DNA of 8,866 nt from MGML01 sp964493985 (GCA_964493985.1 CAZBQL010000120.1:1-8866); one strand, 5' to 3'. Shown: positions 1 to 7,440, counted from the stretch's first letter. Notes: generated by a model not told the origin, from the letters alone. Translations and numbers: made by a program.

Positions 1-199
1 TGGAGTGACCGAATCCAACCCGGAATTCTCTGCTTTTACGGCAGGTGAACGTATCCGGGAAGCTGAAGATACCGGCGCTGAAGCCATTGTTACCGCCTGC
101 CCCGGATGTGAAACGAATTTTAGTGAAAGTATTAACGAGAGAGGCAGCAGGCTGAAGGTATATGACGTGATTGAGTTGCTGCATGACGCCGTAACATGA
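1..199 (+). CDS. (Fe-S)-binding protein with CCG domain, C-terminal end only (partial)
   Basis: The reading frame is open to the left window edge, so the gene starts outside; the GTG at position 5 is probably an internal valine, not the start. The visible ~65 residues match the end of a CCG (cysteine-rich, PF02754) module of the HdrB/HdrD/GlcF/LldE kind: an ITGAEA-like helix, then TACPGCETNF, which supplies the last Cys-x-x-Cys of the module, then a helix ending in a 'YDVIELLHDAV' tail typical of this domain. Family members bind iron-sulfur clusters and pass electrons between a flavoprotein and other carriers. The stop (TGA 197-199) is 12 bases before a FAD-linked oxidase gene, the usual partner, so the two probably form a GlcD/GlcF-like pair. 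The substrate cannot be told, and the ferredoxin-type N-terminal part, if present, is not visible. Confidence 0.8.
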   Translation, partial: GVTESNPEFSAFTAGERIREAEDTGAEAIVTACPGCETNFSESINERGSRLKVYDVIELLHDAVT

Positions 200-211
200 G
201 AGGTGAATTGA

Positions 212-1765
212 ATGATGACTTTAAGCAAAGACCGGTACGCGTCATTTGAAGATATAGTAGGACCGAAATATATATCGTCGGACCCGGTCATCCTCGATTC
301 GTACTCATGGAGGTCGGGGCTGCTGGCAGGTATGGAGAAATTCACACCGAGATTCGAAGCCATTCTATTGCCAGTCAGTACGAAAGAAGTACAGGCTATC
401 GTGAAACTATGCAATAAATTCAATCTCCAGTTCAAAGCGTCCAGCACCGGCTGGGGTGTATACAACGACGCTCCCGGACCGGGTGTAGTCAGACTGGACC
501 TGAGACGAATGAACCGGATACTGGAGATCAATGAAAAGAACATGTACGCAGTGGTCGAACCGTACGTGATCGGCGCCCAGTTGCAGGCTGAATGTATGAA
601 ACGAGGATTTATCTGCAACCAGTGCGGCGCCGGAGCCAACTGCTCGGCACTTCCGATAGCTGCCCACCAGGGAGTCGGACACCTGAGCCAGAGTGCCAGT
701 TATGGTGAACGCAACCAGCTTGCCCTGGAGTGGGTAACTCCGGACGGTGAGGTAGTCCGGTTCGGTTCACTCGGTTCACTGGACGAATGGTTCTGCGGCG
801 ATGGTCCGGGACCTTCCCTGAGAGGGATTGTCAGGGGTAATGTGGTACCTCTTGGCGGACTGGGAGTCTATACCAAAGCGGCGACCAAGATATATCACTG
901 GCCGGGACCCGACACGTTCCCGATAGAAGGAATCTCACCACATTACGCACCAAGTGAGATACCGCCGCATTTTATGATCGGGTTCTACTCGTTCCCTTCC
1001 CTCGAAAAATTAATACTGGCAGTCCAGAAAATTGGTGAAAGCGAAATTGCCTATGAACTGATGGGCTTCAATGCGGCTATGGCGGCATCGAACATGGCCA
1101 CCAGCAACGAGGAAGACATCAAACTATTCAATGAGTTCAGGCAAATGGTACAGGGACCCTGCTTCATGATTATTATCGCCGGTAATTCGAAAAATGATTT
1201 CGACTATAAAACAAAGGTACTGGAACTCATAGTCAATGAAACCGAAGGCAAATCACCGGAAAAGATGGTGGAAGATCCGAAGGTTGCCGGTGGCTGCCTG
1301 TGGCGATGGCTGAGAAGTACCGGCTCCATCAGGGAAACCTTCCGTGCCAGCGGCACCTTCGGCGGCGAAGTCGGCGGTACTGATGTCTTTCCTCTTATGG
1401 CCGAGTATATCAATATCACCGCCCGGGCAAAGGATGATCTTATTAAACGGGGACTGGTATATAACGATGATACGTCGCCGTTTACCCAGTCATTCGAGCA
1501 CGGACACTACGGGCATGGTGAATTATTAATAAGGTACCACCCGAATCCCAATACGTTCAGGGCATTGACCGAAGAATTCATGGCACAAGCAAACGACACG
1601 GCAATTAATCAGCATTTCGGTGTTCCGGCACATGTTTTCGGCGACAGTTCACACGACTTATACGGCCCGAATGCGTCCAACTACCACAAGTGGCTGAGAG
1701 AGATAAAGAAAACCTTCGATCCCAACAACGCGTCGGAAGGCAGCTATTATATTACCGATAAATAA
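212..1765 (+). CDS. FAD-linked oxidoreductase (FAD_binding_4 / VAO-type fold)
   Basis: A 517-residue soluble flavoprotein. Residues about 50-125 form the FAD-binding part: LPVSTKEVQAIVKLCNKF (53-70), then a diphosphate-loop region ASSTGWG (76-82), then VVRLDLRRMNRILEINE (92-108), the pattern of PCMH/vanillyl-alcohol-oxidase and GlcD-type enzymes. The C-terminal substrate/cap domain ends with GHYGHGELLIRY (431-441), equivalent to the GHxGDGNLH stretch of glycolate and D-lactate dehydrogenases, and KKTFDPNN (499-506), the usual end motif. Length fits the VAO/GlcD families (about 460-560). The start ATG has GAGAGGTG (198-205) six bases upstream; a second ATG follows immediately. It follows the CCG Fe-S gene by 12 bases and probably donates electrons to it. 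The substrate is unknown; a 2-hydroxy acid or aromatic alcohol is possible but is inference. Odd: a Cys135-x2-Cys138-x5-Cys144 cluster in the FAD domain. Confidence 0.85.
   Translation: MMTLSKDRYASFEDIVGPKYISSDPVILDSYSWRSGLLAGMEKFTPRFEAILLPVSTKEVQAIVKLCNKFNLQFKASSTGWGVYNDAPGPGVVRLDLRRMNRILEINEKNMYAVVEPYVIGAQLQAECMKRGFICNQCGAGANCSALPIAAHQGVGHLSQSASYGERNQLALEWVTPDGEVVRFGSLGSLDEWFCGDGPGPSLRGIVRGNVVPLGGLGVYTKAATKIYHWPGPDTFPIEGISPHYAPSEIPPHFMIGFYSFPSLEKLILAVQKIGESEIAYELMGFNAAMAASNMATSNEEDIKLFNEFRQMVQGPCFMIIIAGNSKNDFDYKTKVLELIVNETEGKSPEKMVEDPKVAGGCLWRWLRSTGSIRETFRASGTFGGEVGGTDVFPLMAEYINITARAKDDLIKRGLVYNDDTSPFTQSFEHGHYGHGELLIRYHPNPNTFRALTEEFMAQANDTAINQHFGVPAHVFGDSSHDLYGPNASNYHKWLREIKKTFDPNNASEGSYYITDK
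763..780 (+). repeat. Tandem 9-bp direct repeat inside the FAD oxidase
   Basis: The unit cggttcact occurs twice back to back (763-771 and 772-780). It encodes the doubled tripeptide Gly-Ser-Leu (residues 185-190) in a loop before Asp-Glu-Trp. It is probably a small in-frame duplication by slippage. Confidence 0.6.
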
Positions 1766-1797
1766 CCGGAGTATTTCACCGGTCCAGGAGCAGCACA

Positions 1798-3072
1798 ATG
1801 AGTAATGATATCGATGGACTTGAAGCAAAAGGAAAGGCAGCCAGGGAAGCGTCCCGCAAGCTTGCCTATATTCCGGCTGATGTCAAGAACACCGCTCTGA
1901 AAAATATATCCGATGACCTGAAATCAAAGAAAGATGAGATATTATCCGCCAACAAAATGGATTGTGACGCGGCAAAGGAATCAGGAATGGATGCTGCCAT
2001 GCTCGATCGCCTGCTGCTTACTTCCGACCGGCTTGACGGTATGGCATCGGATGTGATGTCCGTTGCAGCGCTGGCAGACCCCGTGGGTGAAATATTCGAC
2101 ATGCGTACTCTTCCCAACGGTCTGGTAGCAGGCAGGAAACGGGTACCGCTGGGTGTACTCGGAGTTATTTATGAAAGCCGGCCCAACGTCACCGTGGATA
2201 TCTCGGCACTCTGTATAAAATCCGGCAACGCCGTGATCCTGCGCGGCGGAAGGGAAGCTATTCACTCGAATACTGCACTCACCGGGCTGGTAAGTAAAGC
2301 TGGAGAAAGAGCCGGAATGCCTGCCGGTTCTATACAGTTCATCGAGAATACCGACCGTTCACTGGTCGAACACTTGCTGAAAATGAACCAGGTAATAGAC
2401 CTGCTGATTCCACGGGGAGGCGCCGGACTGATAAAGTATGTCAGAGAAAATGCCACAATGCCGGTGGTAGCCGGAGGAATAGGCGTATGCCACACCTATG
2501 TAGACCTGGCTGCCAACCTGAAAAATGCCGCAGCAATAGCCTATAACGCCAAGGTACAGCGTCCGACAGTCTGCAATGCCATGGACACGCTGCTTGTGCA
2601 TTCAGATATTGCGGAAACATTCCTCCCGATGGCAGCCGCTGAACTGGCGAAAGCGGGGGTTGAAATGCACTGCGACACCAGGGTAATGGATATTTTACAA
2701 TCGGATTCATCTCTGAAACTGGCTGGCGCGGTAGAAGAGGACTGGGGAAAGGAATATCTGGCACTTATTGCGGCGATCAAGGTAGTGGACTCACTGGACG
2801 AAGCACTCGATCACATAGCAAGGTACGGTTCGGGACATTCCGAAGCCATCATCACCGAAGACTACAGCGCCGCAATGAGATTTCTGAACGAGGTGGATGC
2901 CGCCTGTGTCTACGTAAATGCCAGTACAAGGTTTACCGACGGGGCACAGTTCGGCCTGGGAGCGGAGGTAGGGATAAGTACCCAGAAAATGCATGCCCGG
3001 GGTCCTCTGGGCGTAAAAGAACTGACTACCTACAAGTGGATTATCTACGGAAACGGCCAGGTGAGACCATGA
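1798..3072 (+). CDS. proA: Gamma-glutamyl phosphate reductase (proline biosynthesis)
   Basis: Catalyses NADPH-dependent reduction of L-glutamyl 5-phosphate to glutamate semialdehyde, the second step of proline synthesis, in the cytoplasm. The 424-residue length matches the family (about 415-430), and the protein is aldehyde-dehydrogenase-like throughout. Visible signatures: PLGVLGVIYESRPNVTVD (117-134), KSGNAVILRGG (141-151), the catalytic cysteine Cys259 in KVQRPTVCNAMDTLLV, the ProA signature V-x5-A-L-x-H-I-x2-Y-G-S-G-H-S-E-A-I (330-351), and VNASTRFTDG (373-382) followed by GLGAEVGISTQK. No key residue is missing. The ATG is chosen because AGGAG (1786-1790) lies seven bases upstream. The gene is 32 bases after the FAD oxidase and probably in the same operon. 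Its usual partner proB (glutamate 5-kinase) is not adjacent on either side. Confidence 0.97.
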   Translation: MSNDIDGLEAKGKAAREASRKLAYIPADVKNTALKNISDDLKSKKDEILSANKMDCDAAKESGMDAAMLDRLLLTSDRLDGMASDVMSVAALADPVGEIFDMRTLPNGLVAGRKRVPLGVLGVIYESRPNVTVDISALCIKSGNAVILRGGREAIHSNTALTGLVSKAGERAGMPAGSIQFIENTDRSLVEHLLKMNQVIDLLIPRGGAGLIKYVRENATMPVVAGGIGVCHTYVDLAANLKNAAAIAYNAKVQRPTVCNAMDTLLVHSDIAETFLPMAAAELAKAGVEMHCDTRVMDILQSDSSLKLAGAVEEDWGKEYLALIAAIKVVDSLDEALDHIARYGSGHSEAIITEDYSAAMRFLNEVDAACVYVNASTRFTDGAQFGLGAEVGISTQKMHARGPLGVKELTTYKWIIYGNGQVRP

Positions 3073-3075
3073 TTA

Positions 3076-3816
3076 TCAGCCCATACTCCTGATCCCGGCG
3101 GATGCCAGGACTTTTTTCTGTAGCTCGAATAATTCTTTGATCCCTTTATCTGCGAGCGAGAGTACGGAATCCAGGGTCTCCTTGTTATAGGTCTTACCTT
3201 CGGCGGTTCCCTGTACCTCGATGAATTCCCCGTTGCTGTTCATGATGATGTTGAAATCGGCTCCTGCCTGAAAATCTTCATCATAACACAGGTCGAGGAA
3301 CAGGTTGTTGTGAACGATACCGACACTTATTGCAGCGACGGCGTATCGTAATGGCACATTCGATAGTATTCCCATATCGGCAAGCGCCTGCATTGCCAGG
3401 TAGAGGGCAACGTAACTCCCGGTAATTGCGGCCGTTCGTGTGCCACCATCAGCCTGTATCACATCACAATCTACCTGCAGAGTCCTCCCGCTCAGGGCAT
3501 TAAGGTCCGCTACAGCACGTAGAGAGCGACCGATAAGTCTCTGTATTTCCTGGTTCCTGCCGGAGATTCTTCCCTGTACGGAATCACGAGGTGTCCGTGT
3601 AACTGTCGCTCTCGGCAGCATGGCATACTCCGCCGTCACCCAGCCGCTTCCGCTGTCCCTGAGAAAACCCGGCACACGCTCATCAACGCTTACTGAACAC
3701 AGAACATGCGTTTTACCAAATTCGATTAGAGCCGAACCTTCAGCAAAACTCTGCACGCCGGTAGTTATTTTTACCGGACGCATCTCATCCCAGGCACGCC
3801 CGTCCGCTCTTCTCAT
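3076..3816 (-). CDS. rph: Ribonuclease PH (tRNA 3'-end phosphorolytic nuclease)
   Basis: A phosphate-dependent 3'-5' exoribonuclease that trims tRNA precursors and works as a ring-shaped hexamer in the cytoplasm. The 246-residue length is typical. Family signatures run in order: R-x-DGR near the N-terminus (3-7), TAEYAMLPRAT (61-71), the arginine-rich phosphate-site helix RISGRNQEIQRLIGRSLRA (83-101), CDVIQADGGTRTAAITG (117-133) with the phosphate-binding Gly-Thr-Arg, and DLCYDEDFQAGADFN (175-189) carrying the conserved Asp181 and Asp187. All appear intact. The start ATG (3816-3814) has AAAGGAA (complement of 3826-3832) nine bases upstream and a good promoter of its own. It converges on proA with only 3 bases between the stop codons. 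The common partner rdgB is absent downstream. Confidence 0.97.
   Translation of the reverse strand: MRRADGRAWDEMRPVKITTGVQSFAEGSALIEFGKTHVLCSVSVDERVPGFLRDSGSGWVTAEYAMLPRATVTRTPRDSVQGRISGRNQEIQRLIGRSLRAVADLNALSGRTLQVDCDVIQADGGTRTAAITGSYVALYLAMQALADMGILSNVPLRYAVAAISVGIVHNNLFLDLCYDEDFQAGADFNIIMNSNGEFIEVQGTAEGKTYNKETLDSVLSLADKGIKELFELQKKVLASAGIRSMG
3087..3117 (+). terminator. Rho-independent terminator of the proA operon, inside the rph 3' end
   Basis: Fifteen bases past the proA stop lies a hairpin: TCCTG (3087-3091) pairs with CAGGA (3106-3110), and inside it ATCC (3092-3095) pairs with GGAT (3100-3103) across a CGGC tetraloop, with a two-base GC bulge on the 3' side. It is followed by C and six T (3112-3117). 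This is the classical intrinsic terminator layout on the + strand. The same bases encode the last residues of RNase PH on the other strand, whose Lys-Lys pair supplies the T run. On the - strand no T run follows the hairpin, so it should work in one direction only. Confidence 0.75.
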
Positions 3817-3854
3817 AATAAAATGTTCCTTTCTGTGTTAATAAAGTACTCCAG

Positions 3855-3883
3855 AGTATAACACCACAAGTTCGCAGTGGCAA
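3855..3883 (-). promoter_or_regulatory. Sigma70-type promoter for rph
   Basis: On the - strand, a -35 box TTGCCA (complement of 3878-3883) is followed by a 17-base spacer and a -10 box TATACT (complement of 3855-3860). Transcription would start near 3848-3850, giving a leader of about 33 bases before the rph ATG and containing its Shine-Dalgarno. It sits in the 87-base gap between tilS and rph, so rph can be expressed independently of tilS. Confidence 0.7.
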
Positions 3884-3920
3884 CAGATAGGCATGAGACC
3901 GAATCATGACTCGGTGTTAT
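3858..3920. repeat. Inverted repeat overlapping the rph -10 box and the tilS 3' end
   Basis: The 8-base arm ATAACACC (3858-3865) is exactly complementary to GGTGTTAT (3913-3920), with 47 bases between. One arm overlaps the rph -10 region and the other lies in the last codons of tilS. A smaller hairpin, ACCGA (3898-3902) with TCGGT (3911-3915), surrounds the tilS stop codon. Neither is followed by a T run on the - strand, so neither is a canonical terminator for tilS; chance occurrence is possible. Confidence 0.4.
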
Positions 3921-5349
3921 GTTCGAACTCCAGCCGCAAAACCTGCCTGGTATCGTCTGTTACCTTTATCCGGTCATCGATACGATATCCGGCAATCCAT
4001 ATTATCTGCTCCGGAGAACAGACCACCGGTACTCTCCTCCGCCATGTCCTGGGAATTTTGGAATCAATCATGAACTCTCCAACCTTCTTAGGCCGGTCCA
4101 TTCCCAGCGGGTAAAATTTGTCGGCGGTTTTTCTTGGACGTACTATTAACTCATTCCCAACCTTTTCATGATCAAAATAAGCGATGTAATTATTGCCGGA
4201 ATCATTCATCTGTTCGGGTGAGATAATATCGGCAGTAACTCTCCAGCCGGAAAATTCGGTCTGTCCCGGTACGTTCAATCTTTGTTCGCTGTCCAGAATG
4301 GGCAAAGGAGATAACGATGCCTCCTCACAAGTTAACAGAAAACGATCATATTCCACGATGAATATCAGTCCTTCGGGGAGAGTTATTCGCTTGCCTGCCT
4401 GTAAATCCAGAGCATCCAGGATCGATTCGATATGACGGACTTCGACGTCCTTCAGGCTGCCCGTGATTGCTTCGATCGACTGTCTTAAAAGGTGCCTTTG
4501 CAAAGCCGGAGGTAAACCGATAAATCCCGTTTTATCGATAGTAACCTTGTTTTTACGTTTCACTGCAATGTTCCCCCACAGTTCACCGGCAGCCGTTTCC
4601 AGGAAATCAAGTTCATCAGCAGCAATACGGGCATCCCGCAGCAGGGCTTCGCCAACCCGCTCGTTATAGCTTTCCAGGAGAGGAATGAATTGATGCCGTA
4701 TCCGGTTCCTCAACGGAACTAAAGATTCGTTTGAAATATCGATTCTCGGTTCATACCCATTCGCATGGCAGTAACCGATCGTTTCATCACGGTTTAATTC
4801 AAGCAAAGGCCTGAGGACCTTAACAACTCCCGTTTTAGAGTTCAGATGAGTTACGGGTTTAAGTCCTCGAAGCCCCCTGGTGCCGGTACCCCTGACAAGA
4901 TGCATGATTATGGTCTCGATATTATCATCCCGGGTATGCCCCACCGCCACCGCATCAGCTCCGACAGACTTTACTGTTTCCGCCAGGAAATCATACCGCA
5001 CTTGGCGAGCAGCTTCCTCCACCGTGCCGCCGTGTTCCGTTCTGTATTTCTCCACGTCTCGCTCATCTATGGTCACAGGTAAGTCCAGGTTATGTGCAAG
5101 TTCTGAAACGTATTCGGCATCTTTATCTGATTCCACGCCTCGGAGTTTGTGGTTGAGATGGGCAATATGGAGGTTGACACGCAACTCATCTCGTAATTTC
5201 ACCAGCACAAGAAGAAGGCACACGGAATCAGGACCGCCGGATACAGCTACCAGCAGTTTACCTGTATCATCAAGCAGACTTTTATCCCGGATGAACCGGA
5301 GTACCCGTAACTCCAGTGGTTCCATAGGTTTTCCCATCTCGATATTCAT
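3904..5349 (-). CDS. tilS: tRNA(Ile)-lysidine synthetase
   Basis: Uses ATP and lysine to convert cytidine 34 of tRNA-Ile(CAU) to lysidine, changing both decoding (AUG to AUA) and aminoacylation from Met to Ile; essential in most bacteria. The N-terminal N-type ATP-pyrophosphatase domain shows the PP-loop SGGPDS (37-42), LNHKLRG (65-71), EEAARQVRY (111-119), GHTRDDNIET (137-146), LRPLLE (179-184) and the SN-x5-RNRIRH stretch (206-219). A central helical domain follows, and the TilS C-terminal domain covers about 398-475 with KFYPLGMDRPKKVGEFMID, KIPR and WIAGYRIDDRIKVT. At 481 residues it is a full-length, three-domain type. The start is uncertain: the ATG at 5349 has GGGAG only three bases upstream, and Met5 (5337) or Met9 (5325) are alternatives, since family proteins usually begin near MEPLELRVLRFI. 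It lies between the DUF2344 gene (157-base gap) and rph (87-base gap). Confidence 0.96.
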   Translation of the reverse strand: MNIEMGKPMEPLELRVLRFIRDKSLLDDTGKLLVAVSGGPDSVCLLLVLVKLRDELRVNLHIAHLNHKLRGVESDKDAEYVSELAHNLDLPVTIDERDVEKYRTEHGGTVEEAARQVRYDFLAETVKSVGADAVAVGHTRDDNIETIIMHLVRGTGTRGLRGLKPVTHLNSKTGVVKVLRPLLELNRDETIGYCHANGYEPRIDISNESLVPLRNRIRHQFIPLLESYNERVGEALLRDARIAADELDFLETAAGELWGNIAVKRKNKVTIDKTGFIGLPPALQRHLLRQSIEAITGSLKDVEVRHIESILDALDLQAGKRITLPEGLIFIVEYDRFLLTCEEASLSPLPILDSEQRLNVPGQTEFSGWRVTADIISPEQMNDSGNNYIAYFDHEKVGNELIVRPRKTADKFYPLGMDRPKKVGEFMIDSKIPRTWRRRVPVVCSPEQIIWIAGYRIDDRIKVTDDTRQVLRLEFEHNTES

Positions 5350-5506
5350 AAACTCCCATATGAGTATTCTCTATTGTTACCAGAATATGGTGATTTCTTC
5401 AACAGCAAGATAAAAAGGTTTTGATCGGTCTTCTTTATTTTGTGATGAATATCCGATTGTGAGTACTAATCAATACAGGAGCCAGCGGATACAAATGATT
5501 CTCATA
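5350..5506. other. Intergenic spacer upstream of tilS, no confident element
   Basis: This 157-base gap between the DUF2344 stop and the tilS start is AT-rich. It holds two overlapping possible stems on the - strand (TATCCG of 5491-5486 with CGGATA of 5455-5450, or ATCGG of 5457-5453 with CCGAT of 5428-5424), the second followed seven bases later by five T. No good promoter was found: TTGATT with a 16-base spacer to TATTCA, and TTGAAG with 17 to TAACAA, are both weak. Whether tilS is transcribed from here or by read-through is unresolved. Confidence 0.5.
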
Positions 5507-6151
5507 TCAATTACCGAGTATCAGCCTGGCCCGTGATATTGAAACAGGATACCGTTTGAATCCCAGAGCAAGCGTAACCTGTTCCGGTCGTCCCGAACCG
5601 TTGCTACCGCAGCGTAGTACCATAGTTAACCTGCACCGTTCATCATCCGATGACTCCAGCCTGATGTTGTCGATCAACTCCCTCAGGTCGTACTCCCGTT
5701 TTCCGGTATCTCTTTCGTGGGACCATGGCAGCTTTTCCAGTGACAGCAGCGATACAATGGCCGACTCGATATCTTCCGGACCATCCGCCCTTTCCACTTC
5801 AATCCCGTATTCGGCTTGGCGTACCTGTGACTGTAATGAAGGAAGCGTCATGCCTATCTGCTGTACTCCCAGTATTGAAATCCCGACCGGAAGCTGTTTC
5901 TTCACAGCATCGGTAAACCAGTGGGGTGATACTGTATCTGCTGTATAGACATCGAGTAATTCGGATTCACCGGTAACACCGACGGCCAGGGGGGCAGCCA
6001 GTGATAATCTCGGATGAGGGCTGAATCCTTCAGAGTAGGCTGTCCGGATGCCAGCCCGTGTTAATGCTCTCTCCCATAGCCGCATAATATCAAGATGCGA
6101 GATAAACTTAATCTCGTCTCCCCTGGCAAACCTAACCCTTAGGCGCTGCAT
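5507..6151 (-). CDS. TIGR03936 / DUF2344 family radical-SAM-linked protein
   Basis: About 214 residues. The N-terminus MQRLRVRFARGDEIKFISHLD-type opening, followed by MRLWERALTRAGI, then YSEGFSPHPRLSLAAPLAVGV and ESELLDV, is the hallmark of the DUF2344 / TIGR03936 family. The function is unknown; the family is usually encoded beside, or fused to, a radical-SAM protein (TIGR03960) and often near RNase E/G and ribosomal-protein genes, suggesting a role in RNA or ribosome maturation (inference). I chose the ATG at 6151-6149 because it gives the standard family N-terminus; a GTG two codons upstream (6157) is the alternative. The start overlaps the end of the upstream CNNM gene by 20 bases, implying translational coupling. 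No radical-SAM gene is present in the window, so the partner must be elsewhere or absent. Confidence 0.85.
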   Translation of the reverse strand: MQRLRVRFARGDEIKFISHLDIMRLWERALTRAGIRTAYSEGFSPHPRLSLAAPLAVGVTGESELLDVYTADTVSPHWFTDAVKKQLPVGISILGVQQIGMTLPSLQSQVRQAEYGIEVERADGPEDIESAIVSLLSLEKLPWSHERDTGKREYDLRELIDNIRLESSDDERCRLTMVLRCGSNGSGRPEQVTLALGFKRYPVSISRARLILGN

Positions 6152-7424
6152 CTTCACCAGGTAATTTTGGTCTCGAGAGCAGGACTTTTTCTATTTTCAT
6201 CCCGCGCATTTCAGTGATTGTCAGGTTCATTCCGTGATATCGCAGCCTTTCTCCGGTCCTCGGAATACGTCCCAGGCGGCTCAGTATAAAACCGGCAACA
6301 GTCTCGTAATCTTCGCTCTCGGGCAAACCGAGTGCCATTTCAGCATTTGCTTCCTCGATATTCATTCCTCCATCTATCTGGAAGGTGTTTTCGTCGATAG
6401 CCTCGTATTCTTTTTCGGCTTCGGCAAATTCATCGCCCACGGCACCGACTATTTCCTCGACAAGAAGACTCAAACTTATGATACCTGCAATACCGCCGTA
6501 TTCATCTACCACCGCTGCCATCCGGTAATTCCTGTCTCTCATTTCATTGAATAACTCATCGATTAACTTTGATTCCGGGGTAAAATATATAGGCCGTATC
6601 AGTTCGTCGATCGTATCATTGAGTCCCATCGTTTCCTTAGCCTGGGCCATCAACACATCTTTTACTGCCAGAACACCGACCACATTATCGGTATTTTCTT
6701 CGTAAACGGGAAAACGCGATATAGGCGATTCGGCAAAAATTTCCAGGAACTTACTGAGAGGTATTCCCTTTTCAACCCAGAAAACTTCCGTCCTGGGAAC
6801 CATAACCTCTCGAGCCGGCCTGGCACCGAACTCGAACACCTTGTGAAGCATTTTTGCTTCGGTCTCCTCCATCGTACCGACCGACTGGCCCACGGAAATC
6901 ATGGTTCTGATTTCTTCCTGGCTGACAAGCGACCTTGGTAAAGGCGTTCCCCCCACGATTCTGGTAACAGCCTTGGCAATCCAGCTAAGCAGGAACACTA
7001 TCGGTGAAAATACCCAGGACAGAATTTCGATCGGTCGGGCAAACGTTAGAGAAATACGCTCAGAGTGAATATTTGCCAGGGTTTTCGGGGTAGTTTCGAC
7101 CAGGACCAGAATTATTATCGTCAATCCGACAGTAGCGATTATGATACCGTGCTCTCCCAAGAATGCGACGGCCAGCGCCGTAGCCAGTGCGGAAGCTGCC
7201 GTCATCGCAAGATTCGTGCCGAACAGTATTATGGAGAGAAGCCTGTCGGGTCTTTGTATCAACCTGGCTACTCTCCCTGCGCCTTTTATATTATTACTGA
7301 CAAGCTGTTCGAGCCTGACACGCTGCAAGGAGAAAAAGGCTGTCTCGGAACTGGTGAAGAAAGCTGTCAGAACTAAACAACCTATCAGTAGAATTATATA
7401 TAATACTTCGTTACCCTGTTCCAT
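6132..7424 (-). CDS. CNNM/CorC-family membrane protein (DUF21 + CBS pair + CorC_HlyC), second copy
   Basis: Family members are inner-membrane Mg2+/divalent-cation transporters or regulators. Domains in order: the CNNM transmembrane domain (about 1-160, with hydrophobic segments near 8-24, 62-87, 94-110 and 133-150), a CBS pair (CBS1 about 205-260, CBS2 about 278-330) and a CorC_HlyC domain (about 340-418). The 430-residue length is normal. The DUF21 opening FFTSSETAFFSL (22-33) and ETTPKTLA (110-117) are clear. By eye more than half the residues are identical to the copy just upstream, so this is a tandem duplication, 16 bases downstream of it. Odd: FGTNLAMT (68-75) replaces the usual LGNxxxNx, and CBS2 has SLSL (317-320) instead of T-L-E-D. 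The Shine-Dalgarno is weak (only GAGA two bases before the ATG), suggesting coupling with the upstream gene. Confidence 0.92.
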   Translation of the reverse strand: MEQGNEVLYIILLIGCLVLTAFFTSSETAFFSLQRVRLEQLVSNNIKGAGRVARLIQRPDRLLSIILFGTNLAMTAASALATALAVAFLGEHGIIIATVGLTIIILVLVETTPKTLANIHSERISLTFARPIEILSWVFSPIVFLLSWIAKAVTRIVGGTPLPRSLVSQEEIRTMISVGQSVGTMEETEAKMLHKVFEFGARPAREVMVPRTEVFWVEKGIPLSKFLEIFAESPISRFPVYEENTDNVVGVLAVKDVLMAQAKETMGLNDTIDELIRPIYFTPESKLIDELFNEMRDRNYRMAAVVDEYGGIAGIISLSLLVEEIVGAVGDEFAEAEKEYEAIDENTFQIDGGMNIEEANAEMALGLPESEDYETVAGFILSRLGRIPRTGERLRYHGMNLTITEMRGMKIEKVLLSRPKLPGEDAAPKG

Positions 7425-7440
7425 TATCTCTTTTTTCCGA

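Noticed and set aside
5..199. A small complete protein starting at GTG position 5
   Set aside because: The frame continues to the window edge and the visible part is the second half of a CCG domain, so this is a truncated larger gene.
1866..2994. Several overlapping open frames on the - strand opposite proA (67-107 residues)
   Set aside because: They lie wholly within proA, show no recognisable domains, and their residue mix (many Ser, Arg, Pro, Cys) is that of antisense shadows.
4880..5413. A 177-residue + strand open frame opposite the tilS 5' end
   Set aside because: It is antisense to clearly conserved TilS motifs, is very rich in Ser, Arg and Thr, and has no family resemblance, so it is a shadow frame.
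5366..5480. Promoter for tilS in the 157-base gap
   Set aside because: Candidate pairs match the consensus poorly (TTGATT/TATTCA with 16, TTGAAG/TAACAA with 17), so none is listed as a feature.
5412..5491. Overlapping, mutually exclusive stems ahead of tilS resembling an attenuator or riboswitch
   Set aside because: The stems are only 5-6 pairs with loops of 24-30 bases, and the T run is seven bases away from the stem, so this is within what chance gives in AT-rich spacer.
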